Part shown: positions 41,316 through 51,442 of the stretch, piece by piece
How positions within the stretch are numbered: position 1 is the stretch's first letter
Layout: each line of letters starts with the position of its first letter
NCBI GenBank assembly: GCA_035940575.1
Contig: DASZER010000010.1
Location: 65,486 to 129,485, forward strand
Direction: 5' to 3'
From: BP-191 sp035940575
Lineage (GTDB): Bacteria; Actinomycetota; Actinomycetes; BP-191
DNA: 64,000 nt
The notes under the pieces: generated by a model
Database searches by the model: none
What the model was told of the DNA's origin: nothing
The model's input: only the letters and a program-made list of their open reading frames with translations
Program-made: the position numbers and the translations under genes

Positions 41316-41978
41316 ATGCGGCGGCTGACTCAGCTAGCGACTTGGACAATGGTCGTGTTGCTGGCGGCGTGCAGTAGCAACGGCTCCGAGCAAGAGGAGC
41401 GTCCGAACGCCCCGGGTGACCGGTTGGCGGCACCGATGCCAAGCACGGCACCACCATCGGAGCCGGCCAGCAATGCGTCACCGACAGACGATGCTTCCGC
41501 GGCGGTGCCGACGAACATCTCCGAACGGCTTGGTATTGACGACGCGTGCGACCTCACGGATGAAATCGCGGTGACACTACTAGGCCAAGTCGAGAACGGG
41601 CCGACACCGTCTGAGGCGCAGTGCACGCTGGAGCATCCGGACCTAGAGGGCACGTTCGTTGCGGTGCACATCTACAATCAGTCAGGCTCCGACGCGCTCA
41701 ACCAGCCGTACGAGGTCACCCGGCGCAATATGGCTGTGATGGTCGATCAGGTTAATGGAACCGAGGCTCAAGCCTCGATCAAGGACCTAGACAGCCTCGG
41801 CGATAATGGTTTCGTCGTGACGCAGCAGCGTGGGACCGTCCGCGCGGTCAACGTCGCGTGGGAGCAAGACGGGCTGGTGTTCGAAGTGCGCTGCATGGCG
41901 TCGACAACTTCGATCTGCGAACTCGAGGAGGTCGTCGAGGCCGCAGGGTTCCTGTCGGAGTGGCTTACCCAGGCGTAA
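41316..41978 (+). CDS. DUF3558-like lipoprotein
   Basis: A 220-aa protein with lipoprotein signal MRRLTQLATWTMVVLLAACS (lipobox LAAC, Cys19) and a Pro/Ser/Ala linker (~25-65). The C-terminal domain (GIDDACDLTDEIAVTLLGQ...AQCTLEHPDLEGTFVAVHIYNQSGSDAL...FEVRCMAS) resembles the DUF3558 lipoprotein fold with two Cys pairs. Composition is less GC-rich than the conjugation operon. Function unknown; a surface-exclusion role would fit the context but is speculative. Confidence 0.65.
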   Translation: MRRLTQLATWTMVVLLAACSSNGSEQEERPNAPGDRLAAPMPSTAPPSEPASNASPTDDASAAVPTNISERLGIDDACDLTDEIAVTLLGQVENGPTPSEAQCTLEHPDLEGTFVAVHIYNQSGSDALNQPYEVTRRNMAVMVDQVNGTEAQASIKDLDSLGDNGFVVTQQRGTVRAVNVAWEQDGLVFEVRCMASTTSICELEEVVEAAGFLSEWLTQA

Positions 41979-41980
41979 AG

Positions 41981-42430
41981 TCAGCGCCCGTCGATGGCGC
42001 ACGTAGTTGAGAGTCTCGCGCCGGCCTGGGCTACAGGATCTGTCGTGAGCGCGTTCAGGTTCTGCGTTCTGACCGCATCGCGCACCGCCGAGAGAACCAC
42101 GGAGGCGTCCGAACGAAGAGGCGTCGGAAGCAACCCGAGGTGCCCTTCGAACCGCGGCTGCAGTGCCACTAAGGCCTTCAAACCGTCTGTTGACGACTTC
42201 GCCGCGCTAGCAGTCCGGTTGGCCTCGACCAAGAACTTACAGAACTCGGTAGGCGTCAGCGACGGAGCCGCGGCCGCCGGGCTAGTGACGGGCGGCATGG
42301 ACGGCACCGGCACGGCAACAGGCGCAGTACTGTCACGGGAACAACCTACGGCGCCCACAAGTACAACTGCCACTAGGCGCAGTCCGAACCTGTGGCGCCG
42401 CATGTCTCTGCTGCCAGCTTCTTTGCGCAT
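41981..42430 (-). CDS. Small putative lipoprotein
   Basis: A 149-aa protein. I keep the ATG at 42430 because GAGGAAG precedes it; ATG 42403 is an alternative. The hydrophobic stretch ends in GAVGC, a plausible lipobox, followed by a Pro/Ala/Ser linker. The rest is a ~90-residue helical domain (FCKFLVEANRTASAAKSSTDGLKALVALQPRFEGHLGLLPTPL) with a final CAIDGR. It ends 2 nt from the convergent lipoprotein gene. No family is recognised. Confidence 0.6.
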   Translation of the reverse strand: MRKEAGSRDMRRHRFGLRLVAVVLVGAVGCSRDSTAPVAVPVPSMPPVTSPAAAAPSLTPTEFCKFLVEANRTASAAKSSTDGLKALVALQPRFEGHLGLLPTPLRSDASVVLSAVRDAVRTQNLNALTTDPVAQAGARLSTTCAIDGR

Positions 42431-42577
42431 ATTACTTCCTCATGCAGTCTTGAGGAGATCACAGTGTTGTGCGACATTGGACGGCCGCTGATCCATCAGC
42501 GGGTGCTCCTCGCGTACTAAATCAGCCCAACGCCTCTCGATACGTTTCGGTCGAATGCGGCGACGCAGTGTGCCCGG

Positions 42578-43965
42578 CTAACCCGCGCACTCTGCCGCTG
42601 ACCACGACAACAGCCCGAACACTCGACGCATCCGTAGACATCTTCCGGCGTTGACGATGTCGCGAGCTATATGAAGCTGGTGCTTGGCCTCCAATAACTG
42701 GCCGAACTCTTTTGCCGCGCCGCTAAAGACAAGAGCGCAAGAAACCTTGGTGAAGGCGGACAAGGCTCGCCACGTCTTGATGCCGACTGCCACCGCACCT
42801 GGACCCGAAGCGGAAGATGCACCTGCGGCAGCCGTTCCAACGCCGGTCGCAAACACCTCTCCCAAGTACACGCACGTCAGGCCTAGCGCGCCCTTGGCTA
42901 CGTCGCGCGTGTTGATCATCTCATATAGCTCAAGGCCATCGCATATATTTTCACTCAGGTTAGCGAGAGACGCCTTTCCGCCGAACCTGGCCGCCGCCGC
43001 GATGACTGCGCACTTCGTCGTTGCCGACACTTCCATGCCGTCGGGAGCGCCCCAGCCCTCACACACCTGGTAAAGACTCGCTGCTCGGTTGTAATTAGTC
43101 TCAGAGCCGCCGAAAATGCTGTGCGACGACTGACGGGCATTCGGATATGCCGTAACGCAAGGGTCACCCACAGGCCGTGGCTTCGACGTCGTCGACGGAG
43201 GCGTGCCGGGATCAGCTCCCCCGGTGGAGACACTCGTATTGCCGTTGTTTACGGGCGGCGGGGCAGCGCCTCCGCTTGAGCCCCAGCGGACGTGGTTGGA
43301 CGGCACACCACCTGCCACGACCCAGTGATCTGGTCCGTCGGCCGAGTAGCAGTGCCGCTCCGTGTATGCGTGACCAGCACCATCCGTCCGAAGCTTGAAC
43401 GGATAGAACCCGCCCGGACTGACACTGTCGTAGCAGTCTACGGGGATATCGCTGTTGGCTGCGAAGTACTGGAGCGTAATCGCGTATCGGTACCCGGACT
43501 GCGCAGCGGGACCTCGCGCCAGCGTGACAGTTCGCCGCGGGGCAGGCGGGGCCGACGAAGTCGGCGGTGGCTGCGGCGGCGAAGTGGTGGGAGGCGGCGC
43601 AGCACCGCAATCAGGTACCGCGAAGTCGGTGTTGTGAGTGTAGGGACCGCCCCAGGATCACCATTCATAAAGGTGTTAGCGGGCGAATAATACTGATTGT
43701 TCCACGGGGAACTGGCGATTCTGTACCAGTAACCGTCCGGATTAACACTTTGGATGTACGGATCGTGAACCTTACACGACACCTGCACCCACTGCGCCGG
43801 TTCGATGCGCGGGCCCATGTCGGAGGCGTTGTGGTAGTTCTTGAAGGTGTTGACGCCGTGCCGACCCTGCTGCTCAGCGTAAGTGGTCTCGGCGCGTGCT
43901 GGCGCCAGAAGGACCGAACCCAACATCAGCGCAGCTGAAAGCAGCGCCTCGCGTTCACGCTTCAT
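42578..43965 (-). pseudogene. Secreted protein gene broken by a 1-nt frameshift
   Basis: Two frames together make one protein of ~460 aa. The first begins MKREREALLSAALMLGSVLLAPARA (signal peptide) and reads to NTFMNGDP near 43655. The second continues GGPYTHNTDFAVPDCG, a Pro-rich linker, RRTVTLARGPAAQSGYRYAITL, SVSPGGFYPF, HAYTERHCYSADGPDHWVVAGG and a C-terminal helical domain to 42578. A single missing base at about 43654 (GATCC^TGG) would restore DPWGGPYTHN. The N-terminal part is conserved-looking and beta-rich. Decay and assembly error cannot be separated here. Confidence 0.75.
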
Positions 43966-44327
43966 GCGCCGGTCCCCCTCCGGGTAGGTACATCCGGAAC
44001 CGTAGCCACGATCCCTGGTGTCGGATATGGCTCAAAGTGATGGGGTGGTCCCGATGCCGAAGATGGCGACGCATAGCCTTATTGGCCCGTCTCGTCCCTG
44101 GCGCCAAGCGGTAGACGGCATGCGCCCAGCGAGCCGGGGCGGCTCTACCAAGGCCGATCCACCGTGGGCCTTGAGGCGGAGCAATGGCTATCCCAACCTG
44201 CCAGCGAGCTCGACCGTCGGCCACTGTCCGTCAAGGTCGAGCCGTCCCTATGGTTAGGTCCAGTCGATCCGCGAGCCAAAAGCGGGCCCCAGACGGCCTA
44301 CCGACGCGACGCGTGCTAGCAGAGGGA
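43966..44327. other. 362-bp region without a convincing gene
   Basis: It contains an Arg-rich 89-codon minus-strand frame (43955-44224) with no ribosome site or family; I do not call it. Otherwise I recognise nothing. Confidence 0.5.
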
Positions 44328-45491
44328 CTAGACGATGTTGAGTGCGGCGCGCAGAAGCGCCGCCTGCTCACGCCGATCCGGATCGTCGCTGGTGATCGCC
44401 TCATTGACCGCGTCGACCCACGCCGGCTGATACAGCACCTTGTTCACGCGGTCGGCGAACGCCCGGCGGGCGGCCGCCGCCAGCGCCGGGTCCTCCGGTT
44501 CGGACTCGTCTGTGGTGAGCCATTCGCGGAGCGCGAGGAGTGCGGCGCCGCGGCTGATGACGGGCGGGCGGACAGCCAGCCGCTGCAGGATCTGGTCGAT
44601 CGCGCGAGCGGCGTCGGGGTAGCTGGCGAGGGTGAGCCCTGGCCCGCCGGTCTCCGACATCGCGCCGATCATCTCTGTGGCCGCGTCCACGAGCGCCTCG
44701 TCCTCGTCGATCTCGAGCGCGCGAGCGAGGTTGCATCCGATCGCGACGAGGGCTGCGGTGTAGCCGAGGTCGACCTCGTTGCGGAAGCCGTCTCGTAGTA
44801 GCCAGGCCCGGACGTCTGGCAGTTGCGAGTCATAGAGGCGGTAGACGATCTCGACGCGTCCCCATCCGGTGACGTGCCGGCCGACCTCCCAGAGGACGCG
44901 GTCGGGGGTCTTGAAGGTGGCCCGGATGGCGACGGCGCAGTACAGCGTGAACTCGTCGTGGCGTCCGAGGGTGAGGAACACGTCGAGCGCGTCGGGGCTG
45001 ATGGTGGCGCCGAGCAGCGCGATCCCGAGCTTCACTGGCTCGCGGCGGTCGCCGCGGGTCGCGAGCCAGCGGCCGATCTCGCGGACGCGGTCGAGGTCGA
45101 TGCCGGGCTCGGCAAGGACGGCGCGAAGTACCTGGTCGACGTAGGCGATCGCGCGCGGTTCGGCGGTGATCCGGTAGAGGTGCGTGAGGGCGTCGCTGGG
45201 CGGGTCGTCGACGGTGAGCACGAGGATGCTGTCCCGGACCTCTTCCGCGAGGAGGGGGTCAGCCGGTGGGGCGATGTGCCGGCCGGTCATGCCGTCGAGG
45301 GCGCCCGGCGCCCAGCGGATGCCGCCGGGGAACGGGCCGAGCAGAGGTTCGTCCGGCAGCGTCTGCCCCGCGCTGTCCAGGCCGATGCGTTCGCGGTGGC
45401 GCAGGAGGAAGTCGTGGATCGACGGCCCGAGCTCCGGCTGCTGCTGCCGGTCGAGCGACCATGCGCCTCGTCTCAGCCGCACCACTCTCAC
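44328..45491 (-). CDS. Helical-repeat protein, last gene of conjugation operon
   Basis: A 387-aa protein, all alpha, with repeating ~40-residue helical hairpins (for example TISPDALDVFLTLGRHDEFTLYCAVAIRATF and GYTAALVAIGCNLARALEIDEDEALVDAATEMIGAM), suggesting a HEAT-like solenoid. The N-terminus (RRGAWSLDRQQQPELGPSIHDFL) is extended. No catalytic motif is seen. It starts 78 nt after the replication-relaxation gene on the same strand, so it may be co-transcribed. Scaffold or partner function is inferred from fold only. Confidence 0.6.
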   Translation of the reverse strand: MRVVRLRRGAWSLDRQQQPELGPSIHDFLLRHRERIGLDSAGQTLPDEPLLGPFPGGIRWAPGALDGMTGRHIAPPADPLLAEEVRDSILVLTVDDPPSDALTHLYRITAEPRAIAYVDQVLRAVLAEPGIDLDRVREIGRWLATRGDRREPVKLGIALLGATISPDALDVFLTLGRHDEFTLYCAVAIRATFKTPDRVLWEVGRHVTGWGRVEIVYRLYDSQLPDVRAWLLRDGFRNEVDLGYTAALVAIGCNLARALEIDEDEALVDAATEMIGAMSETGGPGLTLASYPDAARAIDQILQRLAVRPPVISRGAALLALREWLTTDESEPEDPALAAAARRAFADRVNKVLYQPAWVDAVNEAITSDDPDRREQAALLRAALNIV

Positions 45492-45569
45492 CTCGCTCCC
45501 GGCGTGAACGCCTGCTCTGGAGATTCTCAGCCGGGGCCGCGGGTTCGGTGAACCGAATACCGGCGCCCG

Positions 45570-46295
45570 TCAGGACGTCGGCGCCTCGTCCACGCGCCGC
45601 CGGCGCCCCTGGCGGGTGTCGTAGACCTGCAGCGGTGGCGCGCCTTCCAGGGCGTGGCGGTCGGTGGTGAGGGCGGCGACGCCGAGGCCGCGGGCGATGC
45701 GGGCGATGTTGCGTGCGCGCTCGTCGCTGGTCGTCACGACGAGGAGCGTGTGGTCGGGCCGGTGCAGGTAGCGGATGAGCTTGCGGCGCCACGCGCCGCG
45801 TGCCTCGGTGCCCCGGTCGACCTCGACGGCCCACGCGCCGGACGCGTCGCCGAGGGTCCACCGGAGCCGCAGGTCGGGCAGTGGCGCGCCGGGCTCGTGC
45901 CAGGTGCGGAGCTCGGCCTCGCCCTGCCACGCGGTGACCTCGATCCCGCCGAGCGCGCCTGGCCGCGTGAGGGCAGCGACCGTCTGGGAGACGGCGAGGG
46001 TGTGCGCGAGCTGCGCGTCGGGTGGCCGCCACGCGTCCCGGTATGCACCGTCGATCGCGGCGGCGTTGCGGCCGGCGCCGTAGAGCCAGACGTGCGCCCC
46101 AGGCCCGGCCGGGACGTGCCGGCGGCGGAGGTAGCCGGCGGCGGCGAGCTCGCTGAGCCGCCCGGCGAGGGTCTTCACCGACGTGCCCGGCGAGACGAGC
46201 TGCGTGAGCGTCGGCGACGTGGCCCACCCGAGCGACCACGCGGCGTGCACGAGCCGGTGGTCTCTCGCGGTCAGGGAGACCCGGGGCGTCCGCAT
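45570..46295 (-). CDS. Replication-relaxation family protein
   Basis: A 241-aa protein. The N-terminal winged helix (SLTARDHRLVHAAWSLGWATSPTLTQLVSPGTSVKTLAGRLSELAAAGYLRRR) is followed by an alpha/beta domain with WAVEVDRGTEARGAWRRKLIRYL, the pattern of the Replic_Relax (PF13814) family. Such proteins sit next to coupling ATPases in many actinobacterial and firmicute conjugative elements and are thought to act in plasmid or element replication or mobilisation. The start overlaps the T4CP stop (TGATG). It is a candidate to act at palindrome A/B. Confidence 0.75.
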   Translation of the reverse strand: MRTPRVSLTARDHRLVHAAWSLGWATSPTLTQLVSPGTSVKTLAGRLSELAAAGYLRRRHVPAGPGAHVWLYGAGRNAAAIDGAYRDAWRPPDAQLAHTLAVSQTVAALTRPGALGGIEVTAWQGEAELRTWHEPGAPLPDLRLRWTLGDASGAWAVEVDRGTEARGAWRRKLIRYLHRPDHTLLVVTTSDERARNIARIARGLGVAALTTDRHALEGAPPLQVYDTRQGRRRRVDEAPTS

Positions 46296-48574
46296 CAGAA
46301 GCCGTCCTCGGGTTCGGTGGCGTAGCCGAGCTGGATCGGCCGGCCGGGCAGCCGGACGGCGCCGGCGAGCCGGTCGGCGGCGTGGCCGGATCGCAGCGCT
46401 GTCGCGGGCGGCAGCGAGCGGGCGGAGACGACGGGCTGCGGGGTGCCGTCGCGGGTGATCCGCCAGTAGCACTCGTGCGCGGCCTGCGCGCGGAGGTCGT
46501 CGGCGTCGAACGGCGCGAACAGCGGTGCGAGGTAGTCGGCGTCGGCGCTTCCGGTGCGGAACGCGGCGAGGGTGCCGACGTTCGCCAGCAGCGTCGACAG
46601 CACGTCGGGGCCGACGGCGTGCAGCCGCGAGAGGTTCTGGTTCGCGACGACGAGCCCGAGCCCGTACTTCCGGGTCGCGGTCACGATCTTGGCGAACGTC
46701 GACAGCGCGAACTCCTGGAACTCGTCGATGACGGCGACGACGGGTGGCCGCTGGTCGGGCGGCCGCGCCTCGCGGGCGAGGGCGGCCTGGTAGAGCTGGG
46801 TGACGAGCAGGGAGCCGATCAGCTCGACGGTGCCCTCGGGCACGAGGCCGCGGGGGAGGTTGACGAGCAGGACGCCGCCGTTGTCCATGACGTCGTCGAG
46901 GCGCAGGCCCGGGCCGGGGTCGCCGAAGACGGTGGCGAGGACCGGGTTGCGGTCGAAGTCGGCGGCCTTGTTGAGGATCGCGCGGACGGTGCGGGAGCGG
47001 TCGTCGGGTGCGAGGGAGGCGAACTCGCGCCACCGGGCGGCGACCCGCGGGTCGTTGGCTCGCTCGACCACGTCGCCGCGGAACGCGCCGTCGGTGAGGA
47101 ACCGCGGGAGCTGCGCGAGGCAGCCGTCGCCGGCAGCGACGAGGGCGGCGAGCGCGGCTTCGAGGAAGTGCATGAGGTTGGGCGCCGCCGCGCGGTCGAG
47201 CCGCCACAGGTCTGCGAACACGGCGGTCACCGCGGCGCTGCGGACCGCGCGCGCCACCGCCGCGGCACCGTCGTTCGCGGACGGCGGGAGCCACAGCGGG
47301 TTGACCGTGGGGAGTGCGTAGGGGTCGGTGATGTCGAACAGCCGGACCCGCTCCGCCACCGGGTCGGGCACCGTCGCGAGGACGTTGCGGGTGAGGTCGC
47401 CGTGCGGGTCGAGCACGACGGTGGCGGTGTTCTGCGCGGCGAGCTCGAGGACGAGACGGACGAGCATCGTCGTCTTGCCGGTGCCGGAGGGGCCGATGAC
47501 GTAGGCGTGGGTCATCAGGTCGCGGACCCGCACCCCGACCGGCTCGCCGCCGTCCCGGTGGGTGGTCTCGGCGAGCACCAGCGTGTCCGGCGGCGCGGCG
47601 AGGCGCTGCTCCCGGCGGCGGGCGCCGGTGCGGGTGAGGTGCGGCACGACGAGGTCCGGCCCAGGCAGGTGGCAGAGGCCGGCGAGCTCGGCGGTGCCGA
47701 GCACGAGCCGCTCCCGCCGCGCGACCGCGCCGTCGAGCAGGCCGTCCCAACCGTCCACGTCGATGGTGGCGGCGGGGTCGAGCGCGTTCTGGCCGGGCAC
47801 GGCGAACTGCCCGAGCGCCGCCGCGAGCGCGGCGTGGCCCTCGGCTGCGCGCGCCGCGGTAGCCGCCGTCCACGCGGTACGGAGCGTGACGGTGAACGCG
47901 GCCTGCGCCGCCTTGCCGTTGACCCACTTGAGCTGCGCGTCGAGGTCGGCGTGCACGACGGCCGCCGGGGTCGGCGCGGCCGGCTCGGCAGAGGTGGACA
48001 GCAGCGACGTGACGACGGTCTCGATGATGTCGAGAGGCACGTTCAGCGCCCGCGCCCACAGCGGCTGCGGCACCTCGCCGCGGGCGAGGGCGAGGGCGAG
48101 CGCCTTCGCGTCGCGGTGAAACCGCACCGGCGCCGGCTCAAGCGCGAGGTGCACCAAGCCGCACTCGCCGTCCGCCGTGGCCTCGGTGAGCGCGCCGAGA
48201 GTCATCGCCATCGGCTCGCTGTTCTCGAACTCGCGCACCGTCTTGACCGGGTAGGCCGCGTGCTCGCGCAGCCGCCACCGCGTCCCGGCGACCGCGGCCG
48301 GCCTCTCGGGCAGCGGTGGCGCCGCGTCGACGACCTCGACGTCCGGGTACGTCGCCCGCAGCAACGCGCGGATCGGGACGACGCGGGAATGTTCGGCGCG
48401 GAGGTAGATGCCGACGTGGCGCGGCGCGCCGACGAGCGCGATCTCCGTCCACTGCCCGCGCCGGGTGGCGGCGTGCAGGGCGGCGTAGAGCTGCTCGGCG
48501 GTGAACGGCGCGGACCGGTTGTCGCGCGGCACCACGACCTGCAGCCAGGTACGCGGTTCAGGTGATCGGCGCAT
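46295..48574 (-). CDS. Type IV coupling-protein-like ATPase (TraG/VirD4/HerA type)
   Basis: A 759-aa protein. The N-terminal ~340 residues have no clear TM helices. The motor domain has Walker A GPSGTGKTT (361-369), LDPHGD, Walker B VVAVIDEF (~605) and a late QNLSRL/ATRKYG segment, as in actinobacterial T4CP/TraM-type ATPases. It would couple DNA to the secretion channel and drive transfer. Its ATG 48574 overlaps the upstream gene by 17 bp. Confidence 0.85.
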   Translation of the reverse strand: MRRSPEPRTWLQVVVPRDNRSAPFTAEQLYAALHAATRRGQWTEIALVGAPRHVGIYLRAEHSRVVPIRALLRATYPDVEVVDAAPPLPERPAAVAGTRWRLREHAAYPVKTVREFENSEPMAMTLGALTEATADGECGLVHLALEPAPVRFHRDAKALALALARGEVPQPLWARALNVPLDIIETVVTSLLSTSAEPAAPTPAAVVHADLDAQLKWVNGKAAQAAFTVTLRTAWTAATAARAAEGHAALAAALGQFAVPGQNALDPAATIDVDGWDGLLDGAVARRERLVLGTAELAGLCHLPGPDLVVPHLTRTGARRREQRLAAPPDTLVLAETTHRDGGEPVGVRVRDLMTHAYVIGPSGTGKTTMLVRLVLELAAQNTATVVLDPHGDLTRNVLATVPDPVAERVRLFDITDPYALPTVNPLWLPPSANDGAAAVARAVRSAAVTAVFADLWRLDRAAAPNLMHFLEAALAALVAAGDGCLAQLPRFLTDGAFRGDVVERANDPRVAARWREFASLAPDDRSRTVRAILNKAADFDRNPVLATVFGDPGPGLRLDDVMDNGGVLLVNLPRGLVPEGTVELIGSLLVTQLYQAALAREARPPDQRPPVVAVIDEFQEFALSTFAKIVTATRKYGLGLVVANQNLSRLHAVGPDVLSTLLANVGTLAAFRTGSADADYLAPLFAPFDADDLRAQAAHECYWRITRDGTPQPVVSARSLPPATALRSGHAADRLAGAVRLPGRPIQLGYATEPEDGF

Positions 48575-49502
48575 GGCGGCCCTCCCAGAGCCGGAGGTAG
48601 GGGTAGGGGTTGATCTCGCCGGCGACGGAGCCGGTCTTGCTGATCCCGAAGTGCAGGTGCGGCTCGGTGGTTCGGGCGTTGCCGGTGTTGCCGGACAGCC
48701 CGAGCCGCGTCCCGGCCTCGACGACGACACCCGGCTTGATCGACGGGTCGAGGGCGGCGAGGTGGGCGTAGTAGTAGCGCCACCCGTCCTCGCCGCGCAG
48801 CGTCACCGTGATGCCGCCCTTGCCTGTCTCCACCGGTGAGGTGCGGAGCACCTCGGCGCGCACGCAGGCGACGACCGGGGTGCCGATCGGCGCGAAGATG
48901 TCGTTGGCCGGGTAGTCGTGGTGACCGTTCACGTAGTCGCCCGGCGGGGTCATCGGGAACGCGTAGCGGGTGGAGTCGAGCGGCGGCCCACCGGGGCTGT
49001 AGTGGTAGCCGAGCTCGGCCGCCTTGGCGAGGACGGTGGTGGCGTAGGCGGCGGAGCCGCCGTAGCCGCGCAGCGCCTGGGCGGCGTCCCACCCGCCGCC
49101 GTCCAGCCGCCCGCTGACGAGCAGGTGGTTCGCCGCCGCGAGCACCGCGGGCCCGGGGTCGAACGGCGTCGCACCCGGCACGACGTTGAACCGCAGCCAC
49201 GAGTCCGGCAGGAACTGCATCAGCCCGAGCGCCGGGCCGCCGGGGATCGGCTCCCCGACCGCGTCGACGTCGAACCTGGACTCGACGTCGGCGACCGCGA
49301 CGAGCAGCGCGGGCGGCAGCACGAACCGCCGCGCCGCCGCGACGAAGAACGGCCGGAGGGGCTCGGGTGCGGCGGCGACCTGCGCCGCGTCGTCACCCGC
49401 GACCGCCGCGGCCGGGGCGGACGTGGCGGCGCCGACCGCGAGCAGCGCGAGCAGCGGGAGCCCGAGCACCGCGCACAGGACCGCGAGCAGGAGGCGCTTC
49501 AT
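48558..49502 (-). CDS. Bifunctional lytic transglycosylase/M23 peptidase
   Basis: A 314-aa exported cell-wall hydrolase. It has a signal peptide or TM anchor (1-~34), a lytic transglycosylase domain (~50-165, ALLVAVADVESRFDVDAVGE with catalytic Glu, then GLMQFLPDSW) and an M23-type LytM domain (~185-300: HHDYPANDIFAPIGTPV, GITVTLRGEDGWRYYYAHLA, HLHFGISKTG). The M23 site keeps D-x-F and HLH. T4SS operons of Gram-positive elements carry such two-domain enzymes to open peptidoglycan locally. The start overlaps the VirB4 stop (ATGA). Confidence 0.9.
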   Translation of the reverse strand: MKRLLLAVLCAVLGLPLLALLAVGAATSAPAAAVAGDDAAQVAAAPEPLRPFFVAAARRFVLPPALLVAVADVESRFDVDAVGEPIPGGPALGLMQFLPDSWLRFNVVPGATPFDPGPAVLAAANHLLVSGRLDGGGWDAAQALRGYGGSAAYATTVLAKAAELGYHYSPGGPPLDSTRYAFPMTPPGDYVNGHHDYPANDIFAPIGTPVVACVRAEVLRTSPVETGKGGITVTLRGEDGWRYYYAHLAALDPSIKPGVVVEAGTRLGLSGNTGNARTTEPHLHFGISKTGSVAGEINPYPYLRLWEGRHAPIT

Positions 49503-51442
49503 CGTGACCTCGGCCCGGACGACGCGAGCTCGTGCTCGGCGGGATGCGCCACGATCCGGACCGCCGCCCGCAGGCCGGGGGTGAGGAGCAGGCCGTGACC
49601 GCGCCGCCCTGCGCGGAGCAAGGCCGCTTCCGGGGCGGTGAGGCCGAGACCCGCCGCCACCGCGGCCCGGTCGTGGTCCTCGCAGCCGAGGAGCAGCTTC
49701 GTCGCGGTGTTCGCGAGCACCGCCTGGCCGGAGTGGTTGGCGAGGAAGTCCGCGAGGCGCTGGGTCACGACGTCCACCGCGAGGTGGTACTTCCGCGCGC
49801 GCCGGGCGAACTGCGCCAGCAGCTCGGCGGCGGCCGGGTCATCCAGGAGGAGGTGCGCCTCGTCGATGACGAGCAGCCGCGGCTTCGCGACGGCGCCGGT
49901 CGTCGCCCGGTCCCACGTCCACGCCAGCACGCAGGCCATCACCGCGGGCCGTGCCCGGGCCGGGACCGACCGGAGGTCGAACACGACGAGCGGCGGCGGG
50001 TCCTCGAGATCGGGGTTCGCCGCGAACAGCTGCGCGAGGCTGCCCGACGCGGCGGGTGACAGTCGCGCCGCGAGGTCGGCGCCGGTGAACGGCGGGTGCG
50101 CGCTGACGTCGGCGAGGACGTCGATGAGGTCGTGCATGGTCGCGCGGTGGCCGATGTCGGCGCGGAGCACCATCAGCGCCCGGTCGAGCAGCGCCAGGTC
50201 GACGGCGGTCAGCGGCCCGCCGAGCAGCGCCGCGGAGACGCTGGCCAGGACCGCGAGCCCTTCCGCCGCCGCGAGCCCCGGGCGGGTCGCGAGGCCGACC
50301 GGGTCGAGGCCGGCGGGCTCCTCGCCGACGGCGAGGACGAGCCCGCGGAGCACGTCGCCGACGCGGGTGAACTCGCCCTCCGGGTCCACGACGACCGCCT
50401 CGGCGCCGCGGGCGCGCCAGCGGCAGACCTCCAGCTTCGTCGCGTAGGACTTCCCGGCGCCGCTGGTGCCGACGACCAGCCGCGCCGGGTTGTGGAGACG
50501 GAACCGGTCGACGCGCAGCGGCGCGCCGCTCGCCTCGTCAGCGCCCGCGAGCACCCCGGTGCCGATGAACGCGGGGCCGAGCGGCGCGGGAATGCTGGCC
50601 GCCGCGGAGGAGGCGTCGACCATCCGCCACCGGCCCGGCAGCGGGCTGCCCCCGGCGGCGGCCGCAGCCCACGCGGCGCGCTGCCGGAACACCAGCACCC
50701 GCGCCTCCGCGCGCCACGGCGCGAGGGCGTCGTGCAGCGCGTGGGTCCGGTCGTCGAGCGCGCCGAGGTCGTCCGCGACCACGGTCAGCAGAAGCTGTGC
50801 CCACCACGCCGTCGTCGCCCCGGCCTGCACGGCCTCCCACAGCGCCTCCGCCGCGTCGATCGCCTGCGCCGTCGCCGGGTCGGCGACCCGCCCGGCCTGC
50901 TCGTCGACGGCCGCCGTCGAGACCAGCGTCGCGACCCGGCGGCGGAAGTGCGCGGCGGCGACCGCGACCGGAACAGGACGCAGGTGCAGCGACACGGTGT
51001 CGGCGAAGCCGCGCAGCGCGCCGGTCCAGCCGAGCGGCACCTGCGCCGGCCACCGGGTGAGGACGAGAGTCCGGGCGACTCGGCCGTCGTCGATCACCGC
51101 GGACGTCGGCCGCTCCCGCACGACGCTCGCGGCGGCGGCCTCGGCGGTGTCGGGGACGAGGCACTCCGCGGGCTCGGTGCCGATGACCTGCGTCTGCCAG
51201 ACCGTCGCCTCCGCGGCGAGGCGTCGCGCCAGCACGGCTTCGGCGGCGGTGCCGGTCGCGTCGTCGGCGCACGTGCGCCGCTCGTGTCGGACCTGCACGG
51301 CACGCCCCGCGTCGAGCACCGACACGAGCCGGGCCAGCACGCCGAGCTCACCGTCGTGGTCGAGCAGCGTGACGTCGGGCTGCGCGAGCAGGTAGCGGGG
51401 CTCAGCCGCCGAGGGTGTCGTCGACCCATGCGTCCACCGCAT
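49499..51442 (-). CDS. VirB4/TraC-type conjugation ATPase
   Basis: A 647-aa protein. Walker A is GTSGAGKS (325-332) and Walker B RLLVIDEAHLLLDD (~520), followed by FARRARKYHLAVDVVTQRLADFL, hallmarks of VirB4. The N-terminal ~300 residues are the VirB4 N-domain with no TM. The ATG at 51442 overlaps the PrgI-like gene by 41 bp; a later start is possible but no better candidate is seen. It powers assembly of the mating channel. Confidence 0.88.
   Translation of the reverse strand: MRWTHGSTTPSAAEPRYLLAQPDVTLLDHDGELGVLARLVSVLDAGRAVQVRHERRTCADDATGTAAEAVLARRLAAEATVWQTQVIGTEPAECLVPDTAEAAAASVVRERPTSAVIDDGRVARTLVLTRWPAQVPLGWTGALRGFADTVSLHLRPVPVAVAAAHFRRRVATLVSTAAVDEQAGRVADPATAQAIDAAEALWEAVQAGATTAWWAQLLLTVVADDLGALDDRTHALHDALAPWRAEARVLVFRQRAAWAAAAAGGSPLPGRWRMVDASSAAASIPAPLGPAFIGTGVLAGADEASGAPLRVDRFRLHNPARLVVGTSGAGKSYATKLEVCRWRARGAEAVVVDPEGEFTRVGDVLRGLVLAVGEEPAGLDPVGLATRPGLAAAEGLAVLASVSAALLGGPLTAVDLALLDRALMVLRADIGHRATMHDLIDVLADVSAHPPFTGADLAARLSPAASGSLAQLFAANPDLEDPPPLVVFDLRSVPARARPAVMACVLAWTWDRATTGAVAKPRLLVIDEAHLLLDDPAAAELLAQFARRARKYHLAVDVVTQRLADFLANHSGQAVLANTATKLLLGCEDHDRAAVAAGLGLTAPEAALLRAGRRGHGLLLTPGLRAAVRIVAHPAEHELASSGPRSR

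Noticed and set aside
43955..44224. 89-codon minus-strand ORF
   Set aside because: Arg/Ala-rich, no ribosome site, overlaps the start of the secreted-protein gene, no recognisable domain.
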